From NCBI GenBank assembly GCA_023653785.1, contig JAMKCH010088132.1, positions 21,974 to 85,973 of the forward strand: 64,000 nt of DNA, written 5' to 3'. The notes under the pieces were generated by a model. The model was not told the origin of the DNA and did not search any database. It saw nothing but the letters and a program-made list of their open reading frames with translations. The translations under genes and the position numbers were made by a program. Shown in pieces: positions 37,851-50,449 of the stretch. The DNA comes from Ophioderma brevispina (lineage: Eukaryota > Echinodermata > Ophiuroidea > Amphilepidida > Ophiodermatidae). The first letter of the stretch is position 1. Every line of letters starts with the position of its first letter.

Positions 37851-38844
37851 TTGTTATTTTACTACAGTGACTGAAGCATTTGAACAAATTGACTCCAACC
37901 TACAAGATAGGAGACGTTAACAAATCAAATCAAATGTTTGTCTTTACAGTTACATCAGTTTTCTGTCATCCACCCGATCGTGCAAACTTGTTCAAAACCA
38001 CATCTAAAATAATTGTAATAATATAAACCCAGCCTACACACAGCATGACATGCACACTAATTAATTAATGCAGAGTTAACAATGTAAACATTATTCCAAT
38101 GTGAATGTTAATATACCGATTACAATTACAGAATATTCAACATGCACCTGCACTTGTTTCTTTGGTTTTGCTCAGTGCTTGTGGTGGGGAATAACTTTGT
38201 TTTTGCATGAAGTAGCATACAAATCTTGCAAGAAATTTTACAAAAATGAAAGTCAAAACTTGGCCCCTAATACATTTTCATGAGAATGGTGATGTTAAGT
38301 TATGCATCCTAAACATGAACAAATTCAGATTTAATTCTCCTGAAGGTAAATAACTTGTTTGGTCTCAAGATAGACGCTGAAATTGCTGCGTTCCTTTTAG
38401 GCTGCATAGACTTGCAACATGTGCGGTGTCCTCAAATTCACTTGTGCTGGAAAATTGAGCAAAACCACATGAAAAAGCTAGATTTGAATCAGGCGAACAA
38501 ATTTTTAATAACAAAAGGGTCAGTTAAGAATTGGACAGGTATCACAGTATATAAATGCCATGCATACAGTACTGCCACAAATATCAGAACACAGTCATAC
38601 GACCATCATACAATACCAAAAATTGTACCAGTCATATCAACTATACCTCATACTGGACGTTCCACACAGGGGGAGGATACTGGCAAGCTTTTCGGTACTT
38701 CCTTTGCGTAGCATACTTTGGATGGTACGACAGATATCAAGAGATGGAGTATAATTAGGGCTGTTGAATATAATAATGGGGTTGGGGTGGACAATTGTAT
38801 CATTGGGCATGTCTTAGAAAAACAATCATTGTCCATGAGTAAAT

Positions 38845-39095
38845 ATGTGATGCGATCTGGGAAAACCAGCCACATGGTGGGAAATTTATATTTTGAGTTT
38901 TTACTATCACTGCAGAGTTTGAAATATTAAGTTTCCATAACTGTTTACTTCTTCTTTGATACACACGTCAAAAGTTACGCCTTATACAATATGACAAAAA
39001 ATAAAGTACACTATAACAGATTTTAAGCTATTTTCTTTATTTTTTCAAAACTGTCCTGTGCGACATGTGGCAGTTTTCCCAGATCACATCACATA
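38845..39095 (+). mobile_element. MITE family B, copy 2
   Basis: A stretch of about 250 bp with ends GTGATGCGATCTGGG and CCCAGATCACATCAC. Its reverse complement matches 2022-2273. There is no coding capacity. A segment just upstream at 38357-38760 is open in several frames but shows no recognisable protein. Confidence 0.82.
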
Positions 39096-39148
39096 CAGGT
39101 TAAGAACAGGGCGATTTCACAAAACTGATTACCTGCTGTGTGACCAAT

Positions 39149-39441
39149 ATATTGGGCTATTCCGCAGGTATTCCAATACAGTCCTATGTATTTACCTCTT
39201 AATGTGTAGGTAATGCATTCATCTGGAGTGGTCATGCATATACATGGCCAGGACATGTATACATGATCAATGCATGGGTATCACATGCACTGCATATGAC
39301 AACCATGCATTGACCATGCTGTGACCATGTTTATTCCATGGTTATAGCAAATGAACACATTACTACAATAGGAAAGGTATATCCTAAATTCCAATTGTGC
39401 CTCCATAGGGGTAAATGGAATTCATCTGCTTCCATGGAATT
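39149..39441. mobile_element. Diverged relative of the 56.3-kb MITE
   Basis: It begins TATTGGGCTATTCC and, like the 56.3-kb element, has a centre rich in CATGCAT, GACCATG and TGATCATG-type words. The right arm is only loosely complementary. Confidence 0.45.
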
Positions 39442-40170
39442 TGGAAAGTTGCAGCTGTGTCTAAAATGTACGATATGGGGTGGTCACACAAAAAGTTACC
39501 AGTTTTACATGGGTCTCCAGCAGGCATCTTTGTGGTTCACACTGCCCCTGCCTTTTAATAGCTGCATGTGCCGATAATTTGATCCCAGTGAAGACTTTGG
39601 CCTTCTACACCAATCTTAAAAAAAGGAATATTCTGGATATCACTTTTCTATGAATATGCAGTTGAGTATTGCTTTTCTTTTAATTTGAAAGAGTTGAAAT
39701 TATAGAATAATTCACAGATAAAAGCAAAGGGATAATGGCCTATTTCAAACTCTATTAAAGCTGTATCAAAGCTCACATTACATCTCTGCAGTACAAACCA
39801 CAACATAATTTGCCATTTGGAGAATTCAGGGTTATTTCTTCTTGATAGGGTAGTAGACCAGAATAACTTATGAATTCTGAGGGTTTCAAGCATGACAAGA
39901 TTCCCTTAATACATTAATAACATGATCATGATGCAATTAATAAAACGAATCAGTTATGTGATATTCTGTGTTTGGACAAACCCATACAAATTCAAAGTAA
40001 AAAGTACTGAGATTACATGCTGGGTTGATTCCAGGGCAAGTATATATATATATATAGCAACCCAATTTTCAGCACACTGGATAACCCTAGTTGCATCAGC
40101 ATGCCACCATCTCCAGCAGAGAAGTTTTCTTATATAACCGATTGAATGTCCTCTTCTGTATACATGTAAT

Positions 40171-40325
40171 GGAATACTTAAGGAATGCTTATGGAATATG
40201 TATGGAATGCTTAGGGAATGCTTATGGAATACTTAAGGAATGCTTATGGAATATGTATGGAATACTTAAGGAATGCTTAGGGAATGCTTATGGAATACTT
40301 AAGGAATGCTTATGGAATACTTAGG
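40171..40325 (+). repeat. Minisatellite, 11-bp unit
   Basis: About fourteen copies of GGAATACTTAA / GGAATGCTTAT / GGAATATGTAT in tandem. Because 11 is not a multiple of 3, an apparent frame runs through it giving YGI..ECLGNAYG, which is an artefact of the repeat. Confidence 0.9.
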
Positions 40326-41770
40326 GTATACCGAGGCGACACTTTAAAGTGTAATTTACTGGTGGTTGATGGCAACAGAATTGTATTCTAGAGTTAAAAC
40401 AATGGATGTTTAATGAGACAGCTGCTGCAAGTCAACCAACAGCTCTAAAACCACCCATGAAGGGGACTGAAGCCTAATAATGCAATTCCTCCCCGAAGAA
40501 CTGTAATTACAGCTTCCTAATGACAGACACCAGTACAGGTTTTACAGGAGTTGGAATTGGCTTCAGTCTTCTGCATATCAGGTACAATATGTACTGCATG
40601 TGCATCAGGCTGACAGCTGTTTGTTGCAGTTTGTCTTTGAGAAACTGCCTAATAGAGGCATAATCCCTCTTACAACATTATACAAATACAACATGGTTAG
40701 AGGGAAATAGGGCACACTCTTTATCCGAGGTACTGGCTTCATACCTATAACCCCAAACCCGAAGGTGTAATAATATTGAGTATGCCACAATGGATTAGTA
40801 CATACTAGTCTGTGTCCTTTAACATTATTGGACATTCTTGCCAAAATGACTTATCATAAGCAGGTGCAGTAAATACATATGCCATACGTGCACTGGCAAT
40901 GTACCGAGAGATTGATGCCCATGTAACTTAACTTGGCTATCGTATTAAAACTGCTTTCTAGATTGTAGTAAAACTGCATTCCAGTACTATACTCCATTTC
41001 CCTACCTCCGTGCAGTGACATCAGCACGCGATTTGATGGTCGCACCAGTAAACCGCAAATACTGGCTTAAAGCGACAAGTTTTTACACATGCACAAAGAT
41101 GGCATAGCTTAACACTTGCGTAAAAGCTGCGACAAGGTTATGACATCACTGCACGGAGGTAGAGAAATGGACTATAGGTATAATATAAATTGCAAGTTGC
41201 CCAGCACTATCACCCCTCTGAATTCCCATATCCTTACTTCTGGATATACAGTTAATTGACCCACAAACATGATCTACTCTTGAATTACATAGATAAAAGC
41301 ACAAGGTGCTTTCATCAACAGCAAGTTGTCGAGTTCTACAGGATTATGGTCTACCCTGTCTGCTCCAATACAAGAGACAATTCCATTTATTTCTCAGGTT
41401 TCACACATTTATCTCTGCAACCTTTGTGCATGCGTCACATACTGCCATGACAATCTGTAAAGATGTATGTCTTAACAGCTCGACCTATTCTACATGTATT
41501 GACCTTCATTGTTACTTCAGTCTAAGAGGTGTAAGGCCACACAATAGTACATGTCATTAAAGTGATGAAGATGTGGAATTAAAAGAACCTGGCAAATAGT
41601 AATTACTGTAAAACAATACACATACACCTGCTATAAATTTACAACAAGAAAAATTATTTCTTTTAAACAAAAATACAGAGTGGTAGAGTCCATCCCGGAG
41701 TATGTGTTGCCAACACCATTTTATCACAGCTATTTATTCATACACATTAGGGCTGTTTCTGAAAGGTTGT

Positions 41771-42020
41771 AGGGAGAACTAACTTTAGTCTTGGGTTTAA
41801 ACAAGGGTTAGTCCTATATGAGTGGACCTTTTTTCCTTTCAACATACTCTAAAATGTGCTGTAACAGGTGAGAAAATTCCACATGGATGCGCCGTTCCGG
41901 CCAATCTGTGAGGAATTTTCTGGCCTGTTACATTAAACTTTCACAGTATTTTGAAAGGAAAAAAGGTCCACCCCTTAGGACTAACTCTTTTTTAAACCCG
42001 GGACTAAAGTTAGACTCCCT
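41771..42020. mobile_element. Palindromic MITE of the AGGGAG/TTTAACCC type, short form
   Basis: AGGGAGAACTAACTTTAGTC at the left is mirrored by GACTAAAGTTAGACTCCCT at the right, and complementarity continues inwards through the TTAGTCCT and CCTTTCAA blocks. Almost the entire element is one foldback. Confidence 0.8.
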
Positions 42021-42418
42021 TTTAGAATACCAACCTTTGAGAACAAATCCATGAAAATTACACAAACCATGCTGCCCTTGTGTGTCAGAAAGGGGAAACA
42101 CTGGGGGATCAATGTTAAAGATGTGCTTTTTGATGGCTGCATTCCATTCGCAATGACATCACATCATCTTTTTGGCTGGACAGAGTATAGCACTGAATTA
42201 CTACCCTTCCTAGAATAGACTACAGTGACATGTACTTTGATTAAAATTAGCTCTATACAAGAGAGCCAGACACCACGCATGTTAAGTCTAGTCACTAAAT
42301 CGATGATGATATTGATCCATTTTTTTGAGATGATACCATTGAAATGAAATGCCACCCACAGTGCATGGCAAGCATTCATCAGGCACTATCTCATATCTGA
42401 ACATAACACCAAATGCAC

Positions 42419-44060
42419 TAAGGGCCCATATTAAAACTGTTGGGTGTAGCTTTCCCCAGCTAAGCTTTAGCTAGCTGCAGCTCAGGTACTTAATTTCCCA
42501 TAGAAAGAGAGAATCCCCAGTCAAGCTGGGGAAAGCTGTACATGCCTGATTCAATATGGACTCTTGAGTATAGCTCATGTACTTAATTTCTCATATGCAA
42601 AGGAAATCCCCAGCCAAGCTGGGGAAAAGCTGTAGATCCCTAATTCAATAAGGGTCCCCGTATTGAACCTGTTGGGTACAGCTTCCCCAGCTATTTCCCA
42701 TAGACAGAGTGAATCCCCAAGCTGGGGAAATCTGTACACATTCAATTCAATATAGGCCACATATTGAAACTGTGGAGTATAGCTATTCCCAGCTAAGCCC
42801 AGCTAGCTACAGCTCATGTACTTAATTTCCCTTAGCGTGAGGGAATCCCCAGCCAAGCTGAGGGAAAGCTGTGTACACTTACTGTAATTCAATGTGGGAC
42901 CCATATTGAAACTGTTGGGTGTAGCTATCCCCAGCTGCCGCTCGGGTACTTAATTTCCCATAGAAGGAGAGAATCCCCAGTCAAGCTGGGGAAATCTGTA
43001 CACATGTAATTCAAAATGGGCACCATGTTGATACTGTTTGGTACAGCTTTCTGCAGCTAGCTGAAGCTCATGTACTTAATTTCCCATTGAAAGAGTGAAT
43101 CCCTAGCCAAGCTGGTGGAAGGCTGTGCACACCCATTCAATAATTGGGTCCATATTGAAACTGTTTGGTACAGCTTTCTGCAGCTAGCTGCAACTCATGT
43201 ACTTAATTTCCCATTGACAAGGGGAATCCCTAGCCAAGCTGGGGGGGGGGGGGAGCTGTGCACACCCAATTCAATTTTTTTTTTTTTTTTTTTTTAGACA
43301 ATTGAATTTGAAAACAACTTCACAGTTCACATGGACTCGTTCTACCGGGGAATTTACGTGAGCATCCGGTCTGGTCTATAAAAGAGGCGGTCCGGTCCAT
43401 GAAAAAAGCTAGCCGGTCCGGTCGGGCGGGTTTGCCCTTAAATTATCGGGTCGGGGGCGGGGACGGATACACCGGGGTAGTCCGGGATCGGGGTGAAAAA
43501 AATCTTGCCCCGCAGGGCTCTAATTCAATGTGGGACCCATATTGAAACTGTTGGGTGTAGCTATCCCCAGCTGCCGCTCGGGTACTTAATTTCCCATAGA
43601 AGGAGAGAATCCCCAGTCAAGCTGGGGAAATCTGTACACATGTAATTCAAAATGGGCACCATGTTGATACTGTTTGGTACAGCTTTCTGCAGCTAGCTGA
43701 AGCTCATGTACTTAATTTCCCATTGAAAGAGTGAATCCCTAGCCAAGCTGGTGGAAGGCTGTGCACACCCATTCAATAATTGGGTCCATATTGAAACTGT
43801 TTGGTACAGCTTTCTGCAGCTAGCTGCAACTCATGTACTTAATTTCCCATTGACAAGGGGAATCCCTAGCCAAGCTGGGGGGGGGGGGGAGCTGTGCACA
43901 CCCAATTCAATATGGCCACCATAATGATACTGTTAGATGCAGCTTGCTGCAAGTAGCTGCGGCTTGCTGCAAGTAGCTGCAGCTTGTTGCCAGTAGCTTC
44001 AGCCCATGAACTAAATTTCCCCTTAGAGAGAATCCCCAGCTAATAAAAGCCGTGGAAGGC
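42419..44060 (+). repeat. Tandem array, about 92-128-bp unit, interrupted by a GC-rich insert
   Basis: The units share CCCATATTGAAACTGTT.GG, GTACAGCTTTC..CAGCTAGCTG, TACTTAATTTCCCAT and AATCCCCAGCCAAGCTGGGG. The last block is itself a hairpin (CCCCAG/CTGGGG). Spacing between TACTTAATTT blocks is about 92, 126 or 128 bases, and some units are shortened. Part of the array (42885-43275) is repeated without any difference seen at 43521-43911, on either side of 43276-43520. No coding role is apparent. Confidence 0.88.
43276..43520. other. T tract plus GC-rich segment inside the tandem array
   Basis: A 20-T tract is followed by about 225 bp of GC-rich sequence repeating GGTCCGGTC and GGGTCGGG-like words and ending CCCCGCAGGGCTCT. 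It is unlike the surrounding AT-rich array. The end CAGGGCTCT resembles hAT termini, and AATTCAAT stands on both sides, but that word belongs to the array unit and cannot be taken as a target duplication. Confidence 0.6.
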
Positions 44061-44836
44061 TGTGATTGATTTATGTGCATCATAATTTTTAATGAACATG
44101 TTTGCAACTAATTTTGTCTTTATGTAACTTCAGATAAAAAATAGGATTCACCCAAGATGATTTTCCTTTGAATCCCATCACATATAATATATCTAATACA
44201 GAAAATCTTGCAGAAGAAGGGCTCTATACTCTGTTCGATCTCAAGGTAGGATGAGTCAATGCGAGTTAGGTTTTGACACGAGAAACGCACATGTCGACCT
44301 TGAAATTGCAGCATTTATGAACGCGAACAACAGGGTGCGCAATACAAGCACTTGAGCGGATGCAAAGTCGCATCATGACGTCACCCCTAAACTCAAGACC
44401 AAACTATAGTATAGAAGATGTAGAATGCAACTGCTTTCTATCTCTGACAACAACTCACTTAAAGGAAAGGATAAAAGAAATCTTATTGTTACGGTGTAAA
44501 TAACCTTGTAGTGTTGGTGCCAAGAACAAACTAAGATGTGGGGACTGGGAGGCACGCTGATCTCCAGAGACGGAAAACATTTACATTTTAAAAACATTTC
44601 AGACTGGGCACCAAATTGCACAGGTATTCTGATTTTTTTAAAGGGGAACCGGAGGCAAGGAATTTACAAAAATAATTTATAGGTGAATGCCTCCCTTGCC
44701 CCAGTCTTACCTCCTTCCTGAATGCCACCGACTTTGTGACTAAAGTTGACTCTGGCATTTTGACACAAATCCATTACCTTTGTATGTAGACAACATTAAA
44801 GTACCATAAAAGCTGGATTTTCTGTCTCGCTTCACA

Positions 44837-44899
44837 GAATGAGACATCTGTGTCATGCCGCCAATTGGATCGATATGAGGCAAATGATAAAAAGCCAAA
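44837..44899 (+). other. Exon-like segment, plus strand, inside the giant intron, unassigned
   Basis: A 63-nt stretch lies between a pyrimidine-rich acceptor ending CTTCACAG and a GTAAGT donor. Two frames are open through it (NETSVSCRQLDRYEANDKKPK in one). There is no recognised homology. It would be a nested gene or a transposon exon if real. Confidence 0.2.
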
Positions 44900-45392
44900 G
44901 GTAAGTTCCTTGGAATTTGATTTTCACCAACCTACCATATGCTGAGTGAATGAATGGATTGTCAAGTAATAAATGTAATGATTCCTGCACAGGATGTATG
45001 CAATATGCTGGAAGCTTAGGCTATCATTAGCAGAGGTGCTGAAATGAGGACGGAAATTAAAAACTTTTAACAGAAACACACCAATATTTGATTATGTTGC
45101 CATAACAGAAACACCTTAAAATTATAAATAATTTTTTAAAGCAATCTTGAAAAAAAAATGATATATTGCTTGAAAATCTTCCACAAAACTGCAATAAGGA
45201 AGATTAAAATAGAGCTATCTTTCTTGCAAAGAAAAATTTAACAAGTCCACTGATATCACACATGCATGCTAAACAAATTTTATATCAAAATCTGTAAAAG
45301 CACAAAGCAAACTTTCCCCATCAATCAGATTTGATGCGGAAGTATTTAAAGGTGGGTGACCTGATCAACAATCTCGTGACCCCACTTTACCC

Positions 45393-46450
45393 TGTTATGA
45401 CGTCTCGTGGACGCCTAAGGTCAGAAATACCTTTCAAAACACAACTAATGAGCCTTGTGACAAATGATCTAATTTTTATAATAAAGAGTTTTAATGATCT
45501 TTACCTTGATTTGGTTTGAGGGACGAGGAATTTGGTATGTCCAAATTAAAATTACATCAAATCAAAATCACCCAATTACAACACACAATTTATATCAACT
45601 ATACTTATTGTCCTCAAGAATTCCACTAATGTCCACAAGAAGCGTTGCAGTTCAAACGATGATATGTCCTCCAGGCGAAGACTCCAAAATTGACAGCGCA
45701 CAGTTTCATACAAAACTCCTCAGTTATATTCCAAGGGAACTTCCTCCTTCCGAAGGTAATCTTGTCAGCAGTTCAAGACGACAAAGTTAAATTAAGTCCC
45801 TCGACGATAATAAATCCACAGTATCCACAGTATATCAGTCCAAGATAATCACCACGATTTCTACCTGTCCACAATTTGGAATCCTACTTTGATTCCCAGC
45901 ACTTTTGCTCAAAACGACAGTAGATAATTATAGCGCTCTGCTCACGTGGAATTAAATATCCTGGAACTAGGTACTTGATGTCTGCTCCTAATGCTCAGAG
46001 TAAAACTAGCTATCTTCTAGAAACTTGTTAGTGTTGGATGCTGGCAGAGAGTCCTTCCAGTGATAGTATTTAACTATTCACAGATGGATTCCCCCTTTCT
46101 AACAATAATCATTACATCATTCTCATACATAAACATAACCTTACACTAGCTGACCAATCGGAATTCATCACCCGAATTTACATCACTTCATATATATAAC
46201 TTTATGGTGGAATTCCCATATCTGGCAATGTTTTGATCTTTTAAAGCATAAACAAGCTTCTAAGTTTTAGCAGCCTTGGGGAATTCCCCACTTCCACCTA
46301 TTGTTCAATCTAACAGGTGGCCCTTAGCAAAACAAACTGGGTATTACCCTTTCTCTCTTTTAGTATAACAAAATACTTTTCCCGTGAGAATCTCTTCTCA
46401 AATAAAATTGAGAAATATATTTTTAAATCAGAAATGGAGGCCACATAACA
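45393..46450 (-). repeat. Left LTR (3' LTR of the minus-strand element)
   Basis: This copy matches 51850-52903 over its full length with many one- and two-base indels. On the plus strand it begins TGTTATGACGTC and ends CATAACA; on the minus strand it starts TGTTATGTGG. A polypurine tract abuts its minus-strand start at 46451. The matching blocks include the segment with GTGGACGCCTAAGGTCAG near the plus-strand start and GAATCTCTTCTCAAAT near the end. Confidence 0.88.
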
Positions 46451-46462
46451 TCCTCCCCCTTA
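46451..46462 (-). promoter_or_regulatory. Polypurine tract of the LTR element
   Basis: On the minus strand TAAGGGGGAGGA directly precedes the TG start of the 3' LTR. An uninterrupted purine tract in this place is the normal plus-strand primer of LTR retroelements and confirms the orientation. Confidence 0.8.
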
Positions 46463-47079
46463 AAAGAAAATTTGAATGAATAAAATTTTCCAAATCTGGC
46501 TTTATACCTTTTTAAAACCATTTGTGGTTTTAAATTTTACATACAGTTTACACAGTGCACATTTACACTTTTTATTATAATGTTCTTGCTTGCTGCCTCA
46601 GTCTATATTTCCATAAAATTATAAAATATCAATTGTCTGAACAAAATTAAGGCAGCTCTGGACAAGGCAATCCTTCCAATACATTTTCTTTTCCTTGATA
46701 TGTCTTATGTCCTGTTTGTATTCTTGTAGAGTTTAACTCCACCTGAACACTCTATTTCTAGTTTTTCCATCTTGTGGATGAAAGTCAACGGATTGTGATC
46801 CGTGTACACTAAACTGTGTGCACTGTTGACAGCAAGTATCCTTCAAATTTGCAATGACAGTGCAATGCTCAAGACCTTCTTTCTCAATGTTAGTAGTTTT
46901 TCTGATGTTTGTCAAACTTCTTCGAGTAATAACCTACAGATGATGCTACAAACCATTTTCATCTGCTTTCATGAAACTCCACACAAGCCTACATCACTGG
47001 CATCACTGCCAACTTGAATTGTATCATTTCAGATATTGAAATTTAAACTAATTAAAAATAAAATAGATTTGATTTTCTC

Positions 47080-47830
47080 AAACGCTTTTTGGCATTGCTC
47101 CTGACCAGACAAAATTTTGCGTTTTTTCTGTCAGAAGGTTTGTCCGGCGGACATGCACTTTCTGAGAAATTTGGACAGTATTTTTCTGTAATACCCGACC
47201 ATACCTAAGAAACTCATGAGATCTCTTTTGCCCTGTGGTGTGGGGAATTCTCAATTGCTTCCACTTTTGCAGTGCTTGGCCTAATTTGCCTTGTCCTACA
47301 AACATGTCCCTAAGTATGTGACATTTGCATGGCAAAATTCAAAATGTTCCCAGATTCACAGTTAAACCTGCCTGAGAATTTCTCAACCAATTGATTGGGC
47401 TGGCCTCAATGTGTACCTCTTCCCATGTTTTCCCCTGTACACAAGGGGATCATCACATAGGCTTCACATTTTTCTATGTCTGCACTACTCTGTTTCACCT
47501 AACCTCTGAAATTTTGCGGCAGAATTTTTGAGACCAAATGCCATTCTTTTGTCTTTGTATAAGCCATCGCAATACAAAAGGCTGAAATTTTTTGCCCGGG
47601 CAGTGAGGGGAACTTGCCATACCCCTTCAACATCATTTGCTAAACAAATTTGGCATTTCCACTCTATCTATGCAATCATCAATCCGTGGGACTGGATATG
47701 AGTCAGTTTGGAACAGATGTTGAATTTTCGAAAATCTGTGACAAAACAATAACATCAGTTTGGGACCAGAATACATGGGAACTCCATTCACTATTGCTTT
47801 TGCTCTACATTCCATTGTCCTACTGGTAAT
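47080..47830 (-). pseudogene. Reverse-transcriptase remnant of the LTR element
   Basis: Read from 47830 downwards in shifting frames, the order of Ty3/Gypsy RT blocks is visible. A SYPVPRIDDCIDR block lies near 47690, a KGY block near 47630 and a degenerate PFG-type block near 47540. A catalytic CDD (YxDD box) is encoded at 47449-47457. Then come a cysteine-containing block followed by ANVTYLG, and downstream a degenerate LRxFLGxxGYYR segment leading into FVWS. Several frameshifts and stops separate the blocks, so no active enzyme is encoded. Confidence 0.75.
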
Positions 47831-48859
47831 TTCACCTCATTCCGATATGTTTGCAAATTGAGTTGGATCACCTATAAGGATGTTGCTTTACAGGCTCGGA
47901 GTCCCCTACGTCAATGTCATTGGTTATGACATTTGTATCATCACTGGGTACATCAGTAATATGTTTTCCCACTCATTAATTATCTCTTTCATCACCTTGT
48001 TGACTTTGTGGGAGGGTGACCTAATTTCTTGTCTAAATTGGCACGTATTTCCAGAAATTTTGCCAAGTGTGACCCAATACTCATTTTTCTGTGTTTTACA
48101 AGTGCTTTTTGGTTCAAATCAATGCCGTGATGTCACCACTTGTTCACACATCAACTCTAGATTACATTACTCCCAAATGCCGGCTTTAATGTCACACTCT
48201 TTCATTATACTCTTTGAGCATATTTATGTGGCATAACTGTCGACTTTTAAGCCTACCTGGTGTTTTGATCACATAGTCAAAGTCTCCCACATTGTGCTCG
48301 TCAATCTCATAATGGTCCCAGAAGACTTGCTTGCAAGGATGCCCTGTATTGGCAAAATGTGCCTAAATCTGTCCGCCTTGTTTTGAATACTCTGTTTCTT
48401 GCATTTTTGTCATACCATGGGTTTCATTTTGCCTGACTCTGTTTGAGCTTTTGTTTGGCCATTTCCGTGGCCCTTTGGAGCCTGTGTCTGAAATTGAACA
48501 CATATCTAACACATTCACATCATGATTTTCACACAACCACTTTTCTTTCAGTAGTTTCCAGATTGTCCCCTAACTTTGTGAACAAACACCACTCCATGGT
48601 ACTCACTCATAATGACTCTTGTACATGCTCCCTGGTAGCAAATAAAATGAGATGAACTCCCTCATCCCAATCCCCGCTCAAATTCAAACAATAGTTTGAC
48701 ATTGTTTTCAAGTTTGGTGGTACCTTTCTAGGGCCCCCTGGATTCTGGGTGGTATGCTGAAGATCTGTACTGGGAAATTCCCACTGGTCCATAACTTGTT
48801 GTAACAAACCTGACATTAAATTGATCCTTAGATCATATTGATTGATTTTTGGAAGGCCT

Positions 48860-49340
48860 ACTAGGGTGAAAAACTTTGTTTAGAGCCCTTAACTATACTC
48901 TGTGCCCTAATATTCTCAAGGGTATAGCCTCAGGGAATCATTGTGGAAGCGCCACATGAATGGTCCGATAAATACTGATTTTTTTCCCTGACTTGGTCGT
49001 TTGGAAGTGGCCCTACGCACTCTATTAACACCCTACTAAAATGCTCCATCAAATTCTGGTATTGGTTGCAGGGAGCATTAGGATTTTTCTGATTGGGCTT
49101 GCCCCCCTTTGACATGTGTACAAGTCTTACCATACTCAGAAACATCTTTTCTGAGCGTAGGCCACCAAAAATGACTCCTAATTCTTCATGTGTTTGTTTC
49201 TCACACCTAGTGTCCTGCCATGGGACTTCCCTATGGTATACCTTTGCCACTACAATTTGATGCACGACTTTCTATTCCTCATCTACAAGTGCATCAGGGG
49301 GCCGCCATTTTTCTCATGAGGAACACCAGTTTGTTTGTAG
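48860..49340 (-). pseudogene. Integrase remnant of the LTR element
   Basis: The minus strand between about 49340 and 48860 contains a zinc-finger-like segment (an HLGV-like block, then a CxxC-like pair within CTHVKG or YTCQRG, depending on frame). It is followed by SRVLIECVGPLP and a degenerate QYL segment near 49020-48960. SRVLIDCVGPLP followed by QYLLT is a familiar start of the integrase core in Ty3/Gypsy elements. Single-base shifts break it in several places. Confidence 0.7.
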
Positions 49341-50449
49341 AAACATACATGATTCAACTCGGCTTCCTGTTGCGACAAGTGCCCTCCAACTCTCACCCTA
49401 TTTCCTAAGTGCTGGGTCGTTTTGCTGCTGCTCATTTACAGTTTTCCATGGCTTAAAGGGTCTCCTTTCCAGTCCCTACCTCGATCATGCTCCCACATGC
49501 TCACGCTGGATAGTCATTGTTTACCTGCTTGTCACTTTGTTTGTGCTCATGTGCTGGATTTTTCCACTAACAGGGAAAGTTTCTCCCCTGAGATGGAAGA
49601 TACCTCCAAATTCCCTCCAATTTTGAGAGAAATATCCTCTAAATTTGGGACCAAGTCATCCTCAACACTCTACCTATATGTGTGATAATTTTGACTCATC
49701 ACCTGCGCACTGTTTTCCTGTGAGGCTTTTCTGGTCATTGACCTGTTACTGCACATGCGGGAAAAATTCTATTTTCCCTCATCAAATTTATCCACTGTAC
49801 AGTGCACCTGGGAAACTATGGGATCTGGGAGCACTTTTCACCCTGCCAAATCATTTCCATAACAACAGATACCCCTTTAAAACTTGGATTTTCTTGTCTA
49901 ACAAACACCACTGTGACACGTTTCCAGAACCACAGTCTGATTTCACATTCATTTTGGTGTAGAGTACACTATATAATCCATACCTATCCCCTGAATCAAT
50001 GCACCGTTCCTGTGGAACTCTCAATATCAAATGGAAGTGCATCTTTCCAATATCAGGACTGCTCGCAGCACGTGTCCCGCAATGATTCTAATGGTTTTTT
50101 GGATCTAAACTATCACCTGAAAGTGCACAAGTCCCTCCAAAACAAAAGGCTGAATTCATCCTTTCTTTTTCTGTGTCAATTCCTTTTGTGGGATTTCTTT
50201 GTTTTTTGAAAAAGAATGACTGTTTGACCTCAAAGTAACTGCACAATCCTATGGTTTGTGACTCACGGCTTTTGGCGCCCTCCTTTTTGGGTGGGTAGCC
50301 ATTATCCTCCCAACACCGTGAACCTTGTATGTCCTGTCCTCTACAGTGATTGCTGTGACGTGATTTTTGGGTCCCATCCCCATGTTTTCGATTAGCCCTT
50401 CTTTCTTTACTCCCTTTTTCATGGGAACCTGATTGGGATTTTTTCCCCT

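Noticed and set aside
42419..44060. CRISPR-like array
   Set aside because: The whole unit repeats, with no unique spacers, the units vary in length, and the genome is eukaryotic.
44706..44755. Minus-strand ATG followed by MPESTLVTKSVAFRKE and a GTAAGA donor
   Set aside because: It looks like a first exon, but the FRMD exons on both sides share a codon and leave no place for it, and no downstream partner was found.
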